Shown here: positions 34,752 to 42,620 of the stretch, in pieces
Layout: each line of letters starts with the position of its first letter
How positions within the stretch are numbered: position 1 is the stretch's first letter
Assembly: GCA_023423895.1 (NCBI GenBank)
Contig: JAFAER010000207.1
Span: 1-64,000 of the forward strand
Direction of reading: 5' to 3'
Length of the DNA stretch: 64,000 nucleotides
DNA from: Pseudomonadota bacterium
Lineage (GTDB): Bacteria > Myxococcota_A > Polyangia > Polyangiales > Polyangiaceae
Made by a program: the position numbers and the translations under genes
Notes under the pieces: generated by a model
Database searches by the model: none
What the model saw: only the letters and a program-made list of their open reading frames with translations
What the model was told of the DNA's origin: nothing

Positions 34752-36005
34752 ATGGAATTGAAGCGCAAGCTCACGATCCTCGCCGACGCGGCGAAACACG
34801 ATGCCTCGTGCGCGAGCGGTGGTGGGAAGACGGCGGCGCGACCGACGCCGGCCGGCGGGCTTGGCAACACGGTTGGGATGGGCATCTGCCACAGCTACAC
34901 GCCGGACGGCCGGTGCGTGTCATTGCTGAAGATCCTTCTCACGAACTACTGCGTGTTCGACTGCGCCTACTGCGAGAGCCGAATCTCGAGCAGCGTGCCA
35001 CGAGCGCGCTTCACGCCCGAGGAGGTGGTGAGCCTCACGATCGATCTCTACAAGCGGAACTACATCGAGGGGCTCTTTCTCAGCTCCGGCATTCTCAAGG
35101 ATGCCGACACGACGATGCTCGAGCTGACACGCGTCGCGCAGCTCCTGCGGGAGGTGCACCGGTTCGGCGGCTACATCCACTTGAAGGCGCCGCCGGGCGC
35201 GAGCCGGGAGCTGCTCCAGGCCGCCGGGCGGCACGCAGACCGGCTGAGCGTCAACACCGAGCTGCCGACCGCGGCGGACCTCGCGACGCTCGCTCCCGAG
35301 AAGACGTACGCGGCGATCGAGAGCGTGATGGCGACGGTGAAGGAAGGCATCTCCGAGGCGAGGGCCGACGCCGCGGCACCGCGGTTCGCGCCCGCCGGGC
35401 AGACGACGCAGATGATCATCGGAGCGACGGCTAGCGACGACCGGACGATCCTCGAGACGTCGGCGCGGCTCTACGGGACGCATGGGCTCAAGCGCGTCTA
35501 TTACGCTGCCTTCAGCCCGATCGTGCACCACGCCCGCGGGCTCGCCACCAAGGCGCCGCCGCTCGTGCGCGAGCACCGGCTCTACGAAGCCGACTGGCTC
35601 GTCCGGCAATACGGGTTCCGACTCGACGAGCTGTTCGATCGTTCCGACGGCGGCAATCTCGACCTGAACGTCGATCCGAAGCTCGCGTGGGCGCTGCGCC
35701 ATCGCGAGCTCTTTCCCGTGGACGTGAATCGTGCCGAGCGCGAGATGTTGCTCAGGGTCCCCGGGCTCGGCGTCCGCAACGTCCGCCGCATCGTGCGAGC
35801 CCGATGCCACCGCGCCTTGCGCCTCGAGGACCTCGCACGAATGCGCGTTCCCTTGTCGCGCGCGGCGCCGTTCTTGATCACCGCCGACGGGCCGACACCG
35901 CTCGCGCGGAGCATCGATGCGCTCGACCTGCGCGCGCGTGTCGAGAAGCCCGTTCAGCTCGGATTGTTCGACGCGAAGCAGAACGCGCGGACCGGGGAGC
36001 TGTGA
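34752..36005 (+). CDS. Radical SAM protein of the UdgX-linked DNA modification/repair family
   Basis: 417 residues. ATG 34752 opens with a family-typical LTILADAAKHDASCASGG; GTG 34716 would add 12 residues. The radical-SAM cluster motif is CVFDCAYC (Cx3Cx2C). A helix-hairpin-helix DNA-binding segment lies near the C-terminus (LLRVPGLGVRNVRRIVRAR). This family (TIGR03916-type) is found next to UdgX/TIGR03915 genes and is assigned to DNA modification or repair by that association only. The next gene starts within this stop codon (GTGA). Confidence 0.92.
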   Translation: MELKRKLTILADAAKHDASCASGGGKTAARPTPAGGLGNTVGMGICHSYTPDGRCVSLLKILLTNYCVFDCAYCESRISSSVPRARFTPEEVVSLTIDLYKRNYIEGLFLSSGILKDADTTMLELTRVAQLLREVHRFGGYIHLKAPPGASRELLQAAGRHADRLSVNTELPTAADLATLAPEKTYAAIESVMATVKEGISEARADAAAPRFAPAGQTTQMIIGATASDDRTILETSARLYGTHGLKRVYYAAFSPIVHHARGLATKAPPLVREHRLYEADWLVRQYGFRLDELFDRSDGGNLDLNVDPKLAWALRHRELFPVDVNRAEREMLLRVPGLGVRNVRRIVRARCHRALRLEDLARMRVPLSRAAPFLITADGPTPLARSIDALDLRARVEKPVQLGLFDAKQNARTGEL

Positions 36006-37411
36006 TCCGCGCCGCCATCGACCCGACGTTCGAGAGCTTCCGCGAGCGCGCGCGTGGGCTGCTCTCGGGCGACGTGCCACCGGAGGAAGTGTCGTGGGAC
36101 GACGGCAGCGGACAGCTCGATCTGTTCGGGGTGGCGCCGCCGAGCGCGATGCCTGCTCGAGGAGGCGGCGGCGTGAAGCGCGTGCCCGCCGCCTTCGTCG
36201 AGGAGGCCGAGGTGGCCGCGTACCACTCCGACCCCGCGCGCTGGGGCCTCTTCTACAGCGTCGCGTACCGCCTGACGCACGGAGAGCCGTGGCTGATGGG
36301 CGTCGCCGGCGACCCGGACGTGGCCCGTCTTCGCAGCCTCGTGAGCGCCGTCCGGCGCGACGAGCACCGCATGCACGCGTTCTTGCGATTCCGACCGATC
36401 GGCGACGATCGGCTCATCGCCTGGTACGAGCCCGACTACGACATCCTCCCGCTCGCCGCGCCGTTCTTCGCTCGTCGCTTCGCGTCGCTCTCGTGGGTGA
36501 TCCTCACGCCCCATCGCTCGGCTGCGTGGGACGGCAACGAGCTGAAGCTCGCGCCCGGCGTCTACGCGCCGGATGCGTTGCCGGCCGAGGACGCGCTCGA
36601 CGAGCTCTTTCGTGCCTACTACGGCGCGATCTTCAACCCTGCGCGCGCGAACCCGGCGCTCTTCGAGCAGCATGTCCCTTCGCGCTTCCGCGCGAACATG
36701 CCGGAGACCGTCGCGGCGCAGGAGCTGGTGCGCGCCGCGCCCGCGGCCACGGCGCGGCTGACGCGGCGCGCGACGTCGGCCGCCCAGGCGTGGATCCCCG
36801 ACGGTGCGGACATCGCTGCCCTCGCGCGAGCGGCGCAAGGTTGTCAGGGCTGCACGATCCACGAACGCGCGACGCAAGCCGTGTTCGGTGAAGGACCGGC
36901 GGGCGCGCGCATCGTCCTCGTCGGCGAGCAACCCGGCGACGAGGAAGACGTCCGTGGCCGCCCCTTCATCGGCCCCGCGGGGAGGGTGCTCGACGACGCG
37001 CTTGCGTCTGCAGGCGTCGAGCGCGCTCTCGTCTACGTGACGAACGCGGTGAAGCACTTCAAGTGGGAGCCGCGGGGCAAGCGTCGACTGCACTCGCGAC
37101 CGAACCCGGTCGAGGTGCACGCATGTCGTGGTTGGCTCGATGCCGAGCTCGCGATCATCAAGCCGGACGTCGTCGTCTGCATGGGCTCGACGGCAGCACG
37201 CGCGCTCCTCGGGAGGACCTTCCGCACGAGCGCACGCCGTGGCGAGGTCCTCGATGGAGCCCCTTGGGCGCGCGGGATCGTCGTCACGCACCATCCGGCT
37301 TACGTCCTCCGCGTCCAGCCGGCGGCCGAGGCCGATGCGGTCCGTGCGGAGCTCGTGGGCGATCTCGCGCTCGCGCGATCGCTCGTCGCTGCCGGCGCCG
37401 CGACGGGGTGA
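36002..37411 (+). CDS. udgX: TIGR03915 domain-UdgX uracil-DNA-binding fusion protein
   Basis: 469 residues. Residues 1-245 match the TIGR03915 (DUF4130) domain: SDPARWGLFYSVAYRLTHGE, AVRRDEHRMHAFLRFR, WYEPDYDILPLAAPFFARRF. Residues 270-465 are UdgX: GEQPGDEEDVRGRPFIGPAG, the R-loop KRRLHSRP with H364, the His that cross-links covalently to abasic DNA in characterised UdgX, and THHPAYVLR. C281, C284, C375 and C393 fit the 4Fe-4S cluster. GTG 36002 overlaps the radical SAM stop by four bases, so the pair is translationally coupled. Confidence 0.93.
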   Translation: MIRAAIDPTFESFRERARGLLSGDVPPEEVSWDDGSGQLDLFGVAPPSAMPARGGGGVKRVPAAFVEEAEVAAYHSDPARWGLFYSVAYRLTHGEPWLMGVAGDPDVARLRSLVSAVRRDEHRMHAFLRFRPIGDDRLIAWYEPDYDILPLAAPFFARRFASLSWVILTPHRSAAWDGNELKLAPGVYAPDALPAEDALDELFRAYYGAIFNPARANPALFEQHVPSRFRANMPETVAAQELVRAAPAATARLTRRATSAAQAWIPDGADIAALARAAQGCQGCTIHERATQAVFGEGPAGARIVLVGEQPGDEEDVRGRPFIGPAGRVLDDALASAGVERALVYVTNAVKHFKWEPRGKRRLHSRPNPVEVHACRGWLDAELAIIKPDVVVCMGSTAARALLGRTFRTSARRGEVLDGAPWARGIVVTHHPAYVLRVQPAAEADAVRAELVGDLALARSLVAAGAATG

Positions 37412-37415
37412 GCTC

Positions 37416-37751
37416 CTACTCGGCCGCGGCGAGCGTCTCGTGCTCTTCGCCCTCGAGCCCGATCGGCGCGCCGGTCTTCTTCAGCCACCAGAGGAGGCCG
37501 ACGAGGAGCATCCGGCGATCGTCGACGAACGACGGCTTCTTGCCCTCGAAGAGGTGGCCGACGAACTGGAAGGTCCAGCCCGTCGAGAACATCGCAGCCG
37601 CGAGCGGGAGGCCCACGATCGTGGCGCCGACGGGCAGGCTCGCCGCGATGAGCGGGATACCGACCTTGTGGCACGCCTGGTTGCGCGGATCCTGGTGATC
37701 GGCCTCGTAGCTGTTCATCAGGTCGGTCCACTCGGCGTTCAGTCGGATCAT
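37416..37751 (-). CDS. Mpo1-like (DUF962) membrane protein
   Basis: 111 residues with two to three membrane segments (GIPLIAASLPVGATIVGLPL; MLLVGLLWWL) and the family signature HQDPRNQACHKVGIP near residues 19-33, plus FVGHLFEGKKPS. Yeast Mpo1 is a 2-hydroxy-fatty-acid dioxygenase; the conserved His residues are present here, so a lipid-oxidation role is plausible. It is convergent with UdgX (5 bases apart) and divergent from the TetR gene across a palindromic operator. Confidence 0.8.
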   Translation of the reverse strand: MIRLNAEWTDLMNSYEADHQDPRNQACHKVGIPLIAASLPVGATIVGLPLAAAMFSTGWTFQFVGHLFEGKKPSFVDDRRMLLVGLLWWLKKTGAPIGLEGEEHETLAAAE

Positions 37752-37829
37752 CGCGGTACCCCTTTCCGTTCCCTTTCCACGCGCTCAGGCGTCGCGGCTC
37801 GTCAGGAAGGACGAGCGCGATGGGAGGAT

Positions 37830-37851
37830 AATGCGAGGTATTGCTCGCATT
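37830..37851. promoter_or_regulatory. Palindromic operator between Mpo1-like and TetR genes
   Basis: AATGCGAG-GTATTG-CTCGCATT: perfect 8-bp arms and a six-base centre, 26 bases before the TetR ATG and about 80 from the Mpo1-like start. Symmetry and position fit a TetR-family operator controlling both genes. Confidence 0.6.
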
Positions 37852-37877
37852 CGCTACTCGCGTTCCAATGAACGCCG

Positions 37878-38525
37878 ATGGCCAGAGTCGCGCGCGCTGC
37901 GGCGCGGAAAATTCCGAAGCAGGAACGCTCCGTGGCGATGGTCGAGACGCTGCTCGAGGCCGCGGCTCGCGTTTTCGTGAAGGAGGGGTACGCGAAGGCG
38001 ACCACGAACCGTATCGCCGCTGCTGCGGGCGTCAGCGTGGGCTCGCTCTACCAGTACTTCCCGAGCAAGGACGCGATCGCGGTGCAGCTCCTCCGGCGCT
38101 ACCGAGAGGGCCTCCTCACGGTCGTCGCGAGCCGCTTCCAGAACACGAGCCGCGCGACGTTTCCGGGGATCGTCCGCGAGCTCCTTCGCGATCTCCTCCG
38201 TGCCGAGGGGATCAATCCGGCGCTTCATCGCGTCCTCATCGAACAGGTCCTCCGGACGAACGCGCGCACGGAGATGTTGGGGTTCGAGGAGCAGCTCGAG
38301 GAGGTGATCGTCCGCGCGCTCGCCGCGTCCGACGTCGGACGGGAGCTGAACCACGAGCTCGCGGCGTTCATCCTCGTCCGCGTCGTCGTCACCGTCGTGC
38401 AGAGCGTCGTCGTCGACCGCCCGAAGCTCAACACGCCGGAGCTCGTCGACGAGCTCACGCGCCTCGTCGTCGGGTACGTCGGCCTCGAGCCCGAGAAGCG
38501 CCCCGGCACGAGTCGTCGGCGATGA
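37878..38525 (+). CDS. TetR-family transcriptional regulator
   Basis: 215 residues. The N-terminal helix-turn-helix is clear: VETLLEAAARVFVKEGYAKATTNRIAAAAGVSVGSLYQYFPSKDAI (about 22-66). The C-terminal ligand domain is all helical with no recognisable ligand. The divergent Mpo1-like gene and the palindrome between them suggest it controls lipid-related functions and itself. It converges with the FrnE-like gene. Confidence 0.93.
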   Translation: MARVARAAARKIPKQERSVAMVETLLEAAARVFVKEGYAKATTNRIAAAAGVSVGSLYQYFPSKDAIAVQLLRRYREGLLTVVASRFQNTSRATFPGIVRELLRDLLRAEGINPALHRVLIEQVLRTNARTEMLGFEEQLEEVIVRALAASDVGRELNHELAAFILVRVVVTVVQSVVVDRPKLNTPELVDELTRLVVGYVGLEPEKRPGTSRRR

Positions 38526-38555
38526 CCGAGAGGCCGACGCGCCGCGTGGAAAGCC

Positions 38556-39188
38556 TCAGGCCTCCCGAGCGCGGCGGATGACCTCGCGGAACACGTCCGT
38601 CGGCTGCGCGCCGGAGACCGCGAGCTTTCCGCCGACGATCGTGAAGGGCACGCCCGTGATCCCCTGATGCGACATCGCGGCTGCCTCGGCGCGCGTTTCG
38701 TCGAGCGCGGCGCGGTCTGCGAAGAGACGCGTGGCCTCTTCACGGTCGAAACCGTGAGCAGCCGCGATGTCGACGAGGACCTCGTCGGTGCCGACGTCTT
38801 TGCCCTCCAGGAAGTACGCGTCGAAGAGCGCCCGGGCGACGCGCTGCTGCGTGCCTTTCTCGAGCGCGCGCCCGATGAGCGTGTGCGCTTTGAGCGTGTT
38901 CGGCGTGCGGCGGACCTTCGAGAAGTCGAGCGGGATTCCGCTCTCGCGAGCCGCCGCCTCGACGCGCGCGAACATCGGCTCGGGATCTCGCCCGAACTTG
39001 GCGGCCAGCCGCTCCCGGAGGTCGGCTCCTTCCGCCGGGGTCGACGGATCGAGCTGGAACGGATGGAACCGAATCGGGGCGGACTCGAGGCCCTCTTCAC
39101 CGAGCGCAGCCTCGAGTCGACGAAGCCCGATGAAGCACCACGGGCAGATGACGTCCGAGACGATGTCGATGGTCGGAATGTCGCTCAC
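38556..39188 (-). CDS. FrnE-like DsbA family oxidoreductase
   Basis: About 210 residues. The active site CPWC occurs near residue 14 (DIVSDVICPWCFIGLRRLE), followed by the FrnE-type helical insertion and the cis-Pro region GITGVPFTIVGGKLAVSGAQ. No signal peptide, so cytosolic, like polyketide-associated FrnE isomerases and stress-related homologues. GTG 39188 best fits the family; GTG 39236 would add 16 residues. It converges with the TetR gene. Confidence 0.9.
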   Translation of the reverse strand: MSDIPTIDIVSDVICPWCFIGLRRLEAALGEEGLESAPIRFHPFQLDPSTPAEGADLRERLAAKFGRDPEPMFARVEAAARESGIPLDFSKVRRTPNTLKAHTLIGRALEKGTQQRVARALFDAYFLEGKDVGTDEVLVDIAAAHGFDREEATRLFADRAALDETRAEAAAMSHQGITGVPFTIVGGKLAVSGAQPTDVFREVIRRAREA

Positions 39189-39254
39189 GAGCCAACGGAT
39201 GCTCGCCGGCGTCGGTCGGTTGCCCTCCGACGCCACGTTTTCCGGGGAAGCCGC

Positions 39255-40235
39255 TCAGAGGCAGCCGATGAGCGCGTCGTAGATCGACGTCGTCTTGCCG
39301 GGAAGCTGCGCGTTCAGCGGATCGGAGCCCGAGAGCGCGCTCATCAGTTCGCTCGCCGGCGCTCCGACCTCGACGACGCAACGCTTGGTCGCCGTCGTGG
39401 CCGAGATCTCACCGCGCGCACCGACCGACGTGTCCGCCGCAGCGAACGTCCAGTTGCAGCGCGAGACGCGTTTCGTGTTGCGGTTCACCGAGCACGCGAA
39501 GCGAAGCGCCGTGATGTCCGGGAACTCGCCCTCGCAGAAGCTGTCGCCGCAGACGTCGTCGAAGCCTTGAACGAGACGGTTCTTCGTCTCCGACCAGGCG
39601 ACGCCGACGTCCGAGCTCTGCTCCCAGGCCCAGTCACCGAGCTCTGCGTAGAAGTTCTTGTCCGACCCCGGCGGCAGCGCCGGCCCGACGACGCCGTCGA
39701 AGCAATCGACCAGGCCGTCGTAGAACGACTTGCCGGTCCCGGGCAGGGGTGTGTTCAGCGCGTCGTCCCCCGCCGCGCTCAGCGCGTCGAGCATCGTCTT
39801 CGCGGTGCCGGCGACTGGAATCTTGCACGTGAAGGCCCGCGACTCGCTCGTGAGCTTGCCCGTGCGCGTGTCGACGTGGTCGACGCTGCCACCGAGCACC
39901 CAGGCGCAGTCCTTCATCTTGCGCGCCTTGGAGGTCGAGGAGCATGCGATGCGCACCGTCGACAGGTTCGAGTAGTCGCCGCCGCAGATCGTGTCGCCGC
40001 AGATCCGATCGAAGCCGGCCTTCAGCGCGATGCGCACCGAGACCCAGCGGTCGAGGTCGTCTCCCTCGAGCGTGCTCCAGAGATCGTCGTACGTCGTGAG
40101 GGCGTCCTCGTTCTGCGAGACGTCTTCGTCTGCCGGCGCAGCGCAGCCTGCTCCGACGCTTCCGACGCCGGAGATGAGGAGGACGGAGGCGACCGCGCAG
40201 AGCGAACGGGAGAGGTTCATGTCGCGGTGCTTCAT
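39255..40235 (-). CDS. Lipoprotein made of two tandem repeats of a novel Cys-containing domain
   Basis: 326 residues with a lipobox (GSVGAGC). Two repeats of about 130-140 residues follow. Each has FDxxCGDxxCxGxx, a RxACS strand, a CxW, a later single Cys, and ends in LNxxLPGxxxSxYDxLxxC. Six conserved cysteines per repeat would suit disulfides in the periplasm or outside. No known family is recognised. ATG 40235 is chosen; ATG 40220 also gives a signal peptide. The upstream region contains a GTCCGA-CA-TCGGAC dyad. Confidence 0.7.
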   Translation of the reverse strand: MKHRDMNLSRSLCAVASVLLISGVGSVGAGCAAPADEDVSQNEDALTTYDDLWSTLEGDDLDRWVSVRIALKAGFDRICGDTICGGDYSNLSTVRIACSSTSKARKMKDCAWVLGGSVDHVDTRTGKLTSESRAFTCKIPVAGTAKTMLDALSAAGDDALNTPLPGTGKSFYDGLVDCFDGVVGPALPPGSDKNFYAELGDWAWEQSSDVGVAWSETKNRLVQGFDDVCGDSFCEGEFPDITALRFACSVNRNTKRVSRCNWTFAAADTSVGARGEISATTATKRCVVEVGAPASELMSALSGSDPLNAQLPGKTTSIYDALIGCL

Positions 40236-40264
40236 AGAGCCATCCGGCCGACGTGCAAGGAAAA

Positions 40265-40278
40265 GTCCGACATCGGAC
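40265..40278. promoter_or_regulatory. Dyad GTCCGACATCGGAC upstream of the repeat lipoprotein
   Basis: Perfect 6-bp arms with a two-base centre, 30 bases upstream of the ATG at 40235. It could be an operator; no matching regulator is known. Confidence 0.35.
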
Positions 40279-40386
40279 ACAAACTGTTGCAGAGCTGCCA
40301 TGGTTCGAGTGGTCATGCACCCCGCGTTTCCGAGATTCGTGCCGGGGACGAGCTCGCGAAATCATTGGTGAACCGTTCGCAACGCG

Positions 40387-40400
40387 CTGGCCCGGGCCAG
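40387..40400. repeat. Perfect 14-bp palindrome CTGGCCCGGGCCAG
   Basis: It lies in the gap between the divergent 39255-40235 and 40525 genes and is followed by a 12-base repeat CGTGGAAGTGAG (about 2.3 copies, near 40431-40462). Role unknown. Confidence 0.5.
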
Positions 40401-40524
40401 TCGAGGGCCGGCCCGGCCACGTCCAGCCGCCGTGAAGTGAGCGTGGAAGTGAGCGTGGAACCGTGAACCAGCCGATCCGCGTCCGAACGCGCGGTCGGTT
40501 CGCGGTGTGAGCTACGCTCGCGCG

Positions 40525-40920
40525 ATGACGGTCGGTTTCGTCCCGTCGTTCGAGCCCCGCATCGCGTCGACGTTCGCCGGCGACGGCGCCTCGCTCTTCC
40601 ATCATGCCGCCGAGCTCGACGCGATCGCCGAGGAGCGTGGTCTACCGCTGCTCACGAGCTTCGCCGACGATCGCGAGCCGCCGCCGGACTTCGACGGCTT
40701 CCCGGAGGAGCTCATCGAGGCGATTGGCCCATGGACGGCCTGGTTCTCCGTCAACGACGGGCTGCGCTGTGTCGAAGGCCTGCTCGCGGCGCTCGAAGAG
40801 CCGAAGACACGCGCGCGGGTCTCGATGGTCGACGTGCTCGTCGATGATCTACAGGCGCTCTACGAAGTGCTCCTCGTCGCCAAACGCAAGAGCGCGAAGT
40901 TCCGGCTCGAGATCGCGTGA
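40525..40920 (+). CDS. Hypothetical protein
   Basis: 131 residues, acidic, with DIVSLFHH-type helical patterns (AGDGASLFHHAAELDAIAEE; DGLRCVEGLLAALEE; DVLVDDLQALYEVLLVAKRKS). It looks like a small single-domain cytosolic protein of the type often serving as an immunity protein or accessory factor, but no family or toxin partner is identified. ATG 40525 is used; GTG 40507 is in frame. It converges with the PLP enzyme. Confidence 0.55.
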   Translation: MTVGFVPSFEPRIASTFAGDGASLFHHAAELDAIAEERGLPLLTSFADDREPPPDFDGFPEELIEAIGPWTAWFSVNDGLRCVEGLLAALEEPKTRARVSMVDVLVDDLQALYEVLLVAKRKSAKFRLEIA

Positions 40921-40939
40921 TCGTCGCTGCGGTCCCGTT

Positions 40940-42376
40940 TCACCGGCGCGCGCCGAGGATGGCGCTCGCCTCGGCGGCGATGTCATCGACGCACGCGTCC
41001 ATCTGAGCCTGCCGCGTGCGGAACGAGAGGACACAGACGCGGGCGAGGTAGCGGCCCTCCGTCGAGCAGCCCGTGAGGAACACGCGTCTCCGGCGTGCGA
41101 CCGCGTCGAGAAGCGCGCGGGTCGCGTGGTTCTCGTCCTCGAGGCTGGCGCCGGGCCACGTCAGGTGGAATGCGAAGAGGGAGAGCTGCGGCGGCGCGCG
41201 CATCACGACTCCGGGGAGCCGTGCGATCCGGCTCGCGGCGTCGACGGCGAGCGCTCGCTTCTCGGCGATGGCAGCGCGAAGTCGGGCGGCGCCGAACGTC
41301 TTGATCGTGAGCCACACGCGCAGGCCCGGGAAGCCACGTGACAGGTCAGGACCGTATTCGCTCGGATCATAGAGGTCGTCGGTCCCGCGATCCGGGAGGT
41401 AGTCCGCCGTCGACGTGTGGACGGCTTTGAGCGCCGTGCCGTCACGGACGAGGAGCGCGCCGGTACCGTACGGAAGGAAGAGCCCCTTGTGCGGATCGAG
41501 CGTCAGCGAGTCGGCGCGCGAGAGGCCGGCGAGCAACGGTCGCAGCTCGGGGCACGCGTGGAAGAAGGCGCCGTATGCGCCGTCGACGTGGTGCCACAAG
41601 CCTTCGCGAGCGCAGACATCCGCGATCGCGTCGATGGGATCGACGGCGCCCGTGTTCGTCGTCCCCGCGCTCGAGGCGACGAAGAACGGAACGAGACCCT
41701 CCGCACGGTCACGGGCGATGGCCGTCTCGAGCGCGTCGACGCGGAGGCGAAACGTCTCGTCGGTCGGAAGCGCGCGGATCCGATCGCGCATGATCCCCGC
41801 GAGCCGCGCAGACTTCGTCACCGAGTGATGTGCTTGCGAGGACGTGTACAGCACGCCCCGGCGGATGTCCGGGCCGAGGAGGCGCTCGCGCGCGCAGACG
41901 ACGGCATTGAAGGTGGCCATCGAGCCGCCGGTCGTGAACACGCCGCGCGCGGTCGGCGGGAAGAGCATCCAGTCGCGGAGCCACTCGAGGGCATTGGCCT
42001 CGAGCTGCACGAGCGCCGGAGCCGCAAAGCGCGCCCCCGTGAAGCGGTTGGTCGTGTTCGCCAGTAGATCGGCGATCGCCGCCGGGAAGATGCCGCCACC
42101 GGGCACGTAGCCGAGGTACCCGGGCCCGTTGGTCGTGAGCGAGCGCGGCATCCATTCGTCGAAGAAGGCATCGAGCATCGGCTCGATCGGCGCGCCCGCC
42201 TCCGGCGCAGGCTCGCGCATCGAGCGGCAGAACGCTTCGTCGGTCACGTCCCCCGTGGACGGCTGCTCGCCGACATGCGCGAGATGACGGAGCGCGCGTC
42301 GGATGGTTGCGTCGAACATGGACTGCATCTCGTCGACGGAGAGCTCGAGCGATGCGGGGTCGCGCGGGTCGGTCAT
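40940..42376 (-). CDS. PLP-dependent decarboxylase, group II
   Basis: 478 residues of the aromatic-L-amino-acid/glutamate decarboxylase family. The PLP lysine lies in the typical LTLDPHKGLFLPYGTG; FTTGGSMATFNAVVCARE binds phosphate, and HVDGAYGAFF carries the Asp and Ala that contact the cofactor ring. N-terminal family features are NGPGYLGYVPGGG and PALVQLEANALEWL. It likely makes an amine from an aromatic or related amino acid. ATG 42376 or ATG 42388 may start it. It is divergent from the HMG-CoA-synthase-like gene. Confidence 0.92.
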   Translation of the reverse strand: MTDPRDPASLELSVDEMQSMFDATIRRALRHLAHVGEQPSTGDVTDEAFCRSMREPAPEAGAPIEPMLDAFFDEWMPRSLTTNGPGYLGYVPGGGIFPAAIADLLANTTNRFTGARFAAPALVQLEANALEWLRDWMLFPPTARGVFTTGGSMATFNAVVCARERLLGPDIRRGVLYTSSQAHHSVTKSARLAGIMRDRIRALPTDETFRLRVDALETAIARDRAEGLVPFFVASSAGTTNTGAVDPIDAIADVCAREGLWHHVDGAYGAFFHACPELRPLLAGLSRADSLTLDPHKGLFLPYGTGALLVRDGTALKAVHTSTADYLPDRGTDDLYDPSEYGPDLSRGFPGLRVWLTIKTFGAARLRAAIAEKRALAVDAASRIARLPGVVMRAPPQLSLFAFHLTWPGASLEDENHATRALLDAVARRRRVFLTGCSTEGRYLARVCVLSFRTRQAQMDACVDDIAAEASAILGARR

Positions 42377-42620
42377 GGCCGCCGGCATTTACCGCGCCAA
42401 GACCGACGCTGCTCGCCGTTTTCGGAACCGGAAACCATTCTGAAACGCGACCCAGCCGATCGTCGCCGACGCTTCAACGGCAAACGCGACCGTCCGGTCG
42501 CCGCTGCCGACCTTTCACGAAGACAGGTCGTTGTCCGCCGGGGCGGCGGCCCCATCCTCTCGACGCTTCTCCCGAGCGCTCCGGCGCTTCTCCTCCTGCT
42601 TTTGCTTCTCCGAGGAACCC

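Noticed and set aside
42389..42620. TTTCGGAACCGGAAA-like motif upstream of the HMG-CoA-synthase-like gene as an operator
   Set aside because: The arms do not pair properly; it is only a loose near-palindrome.
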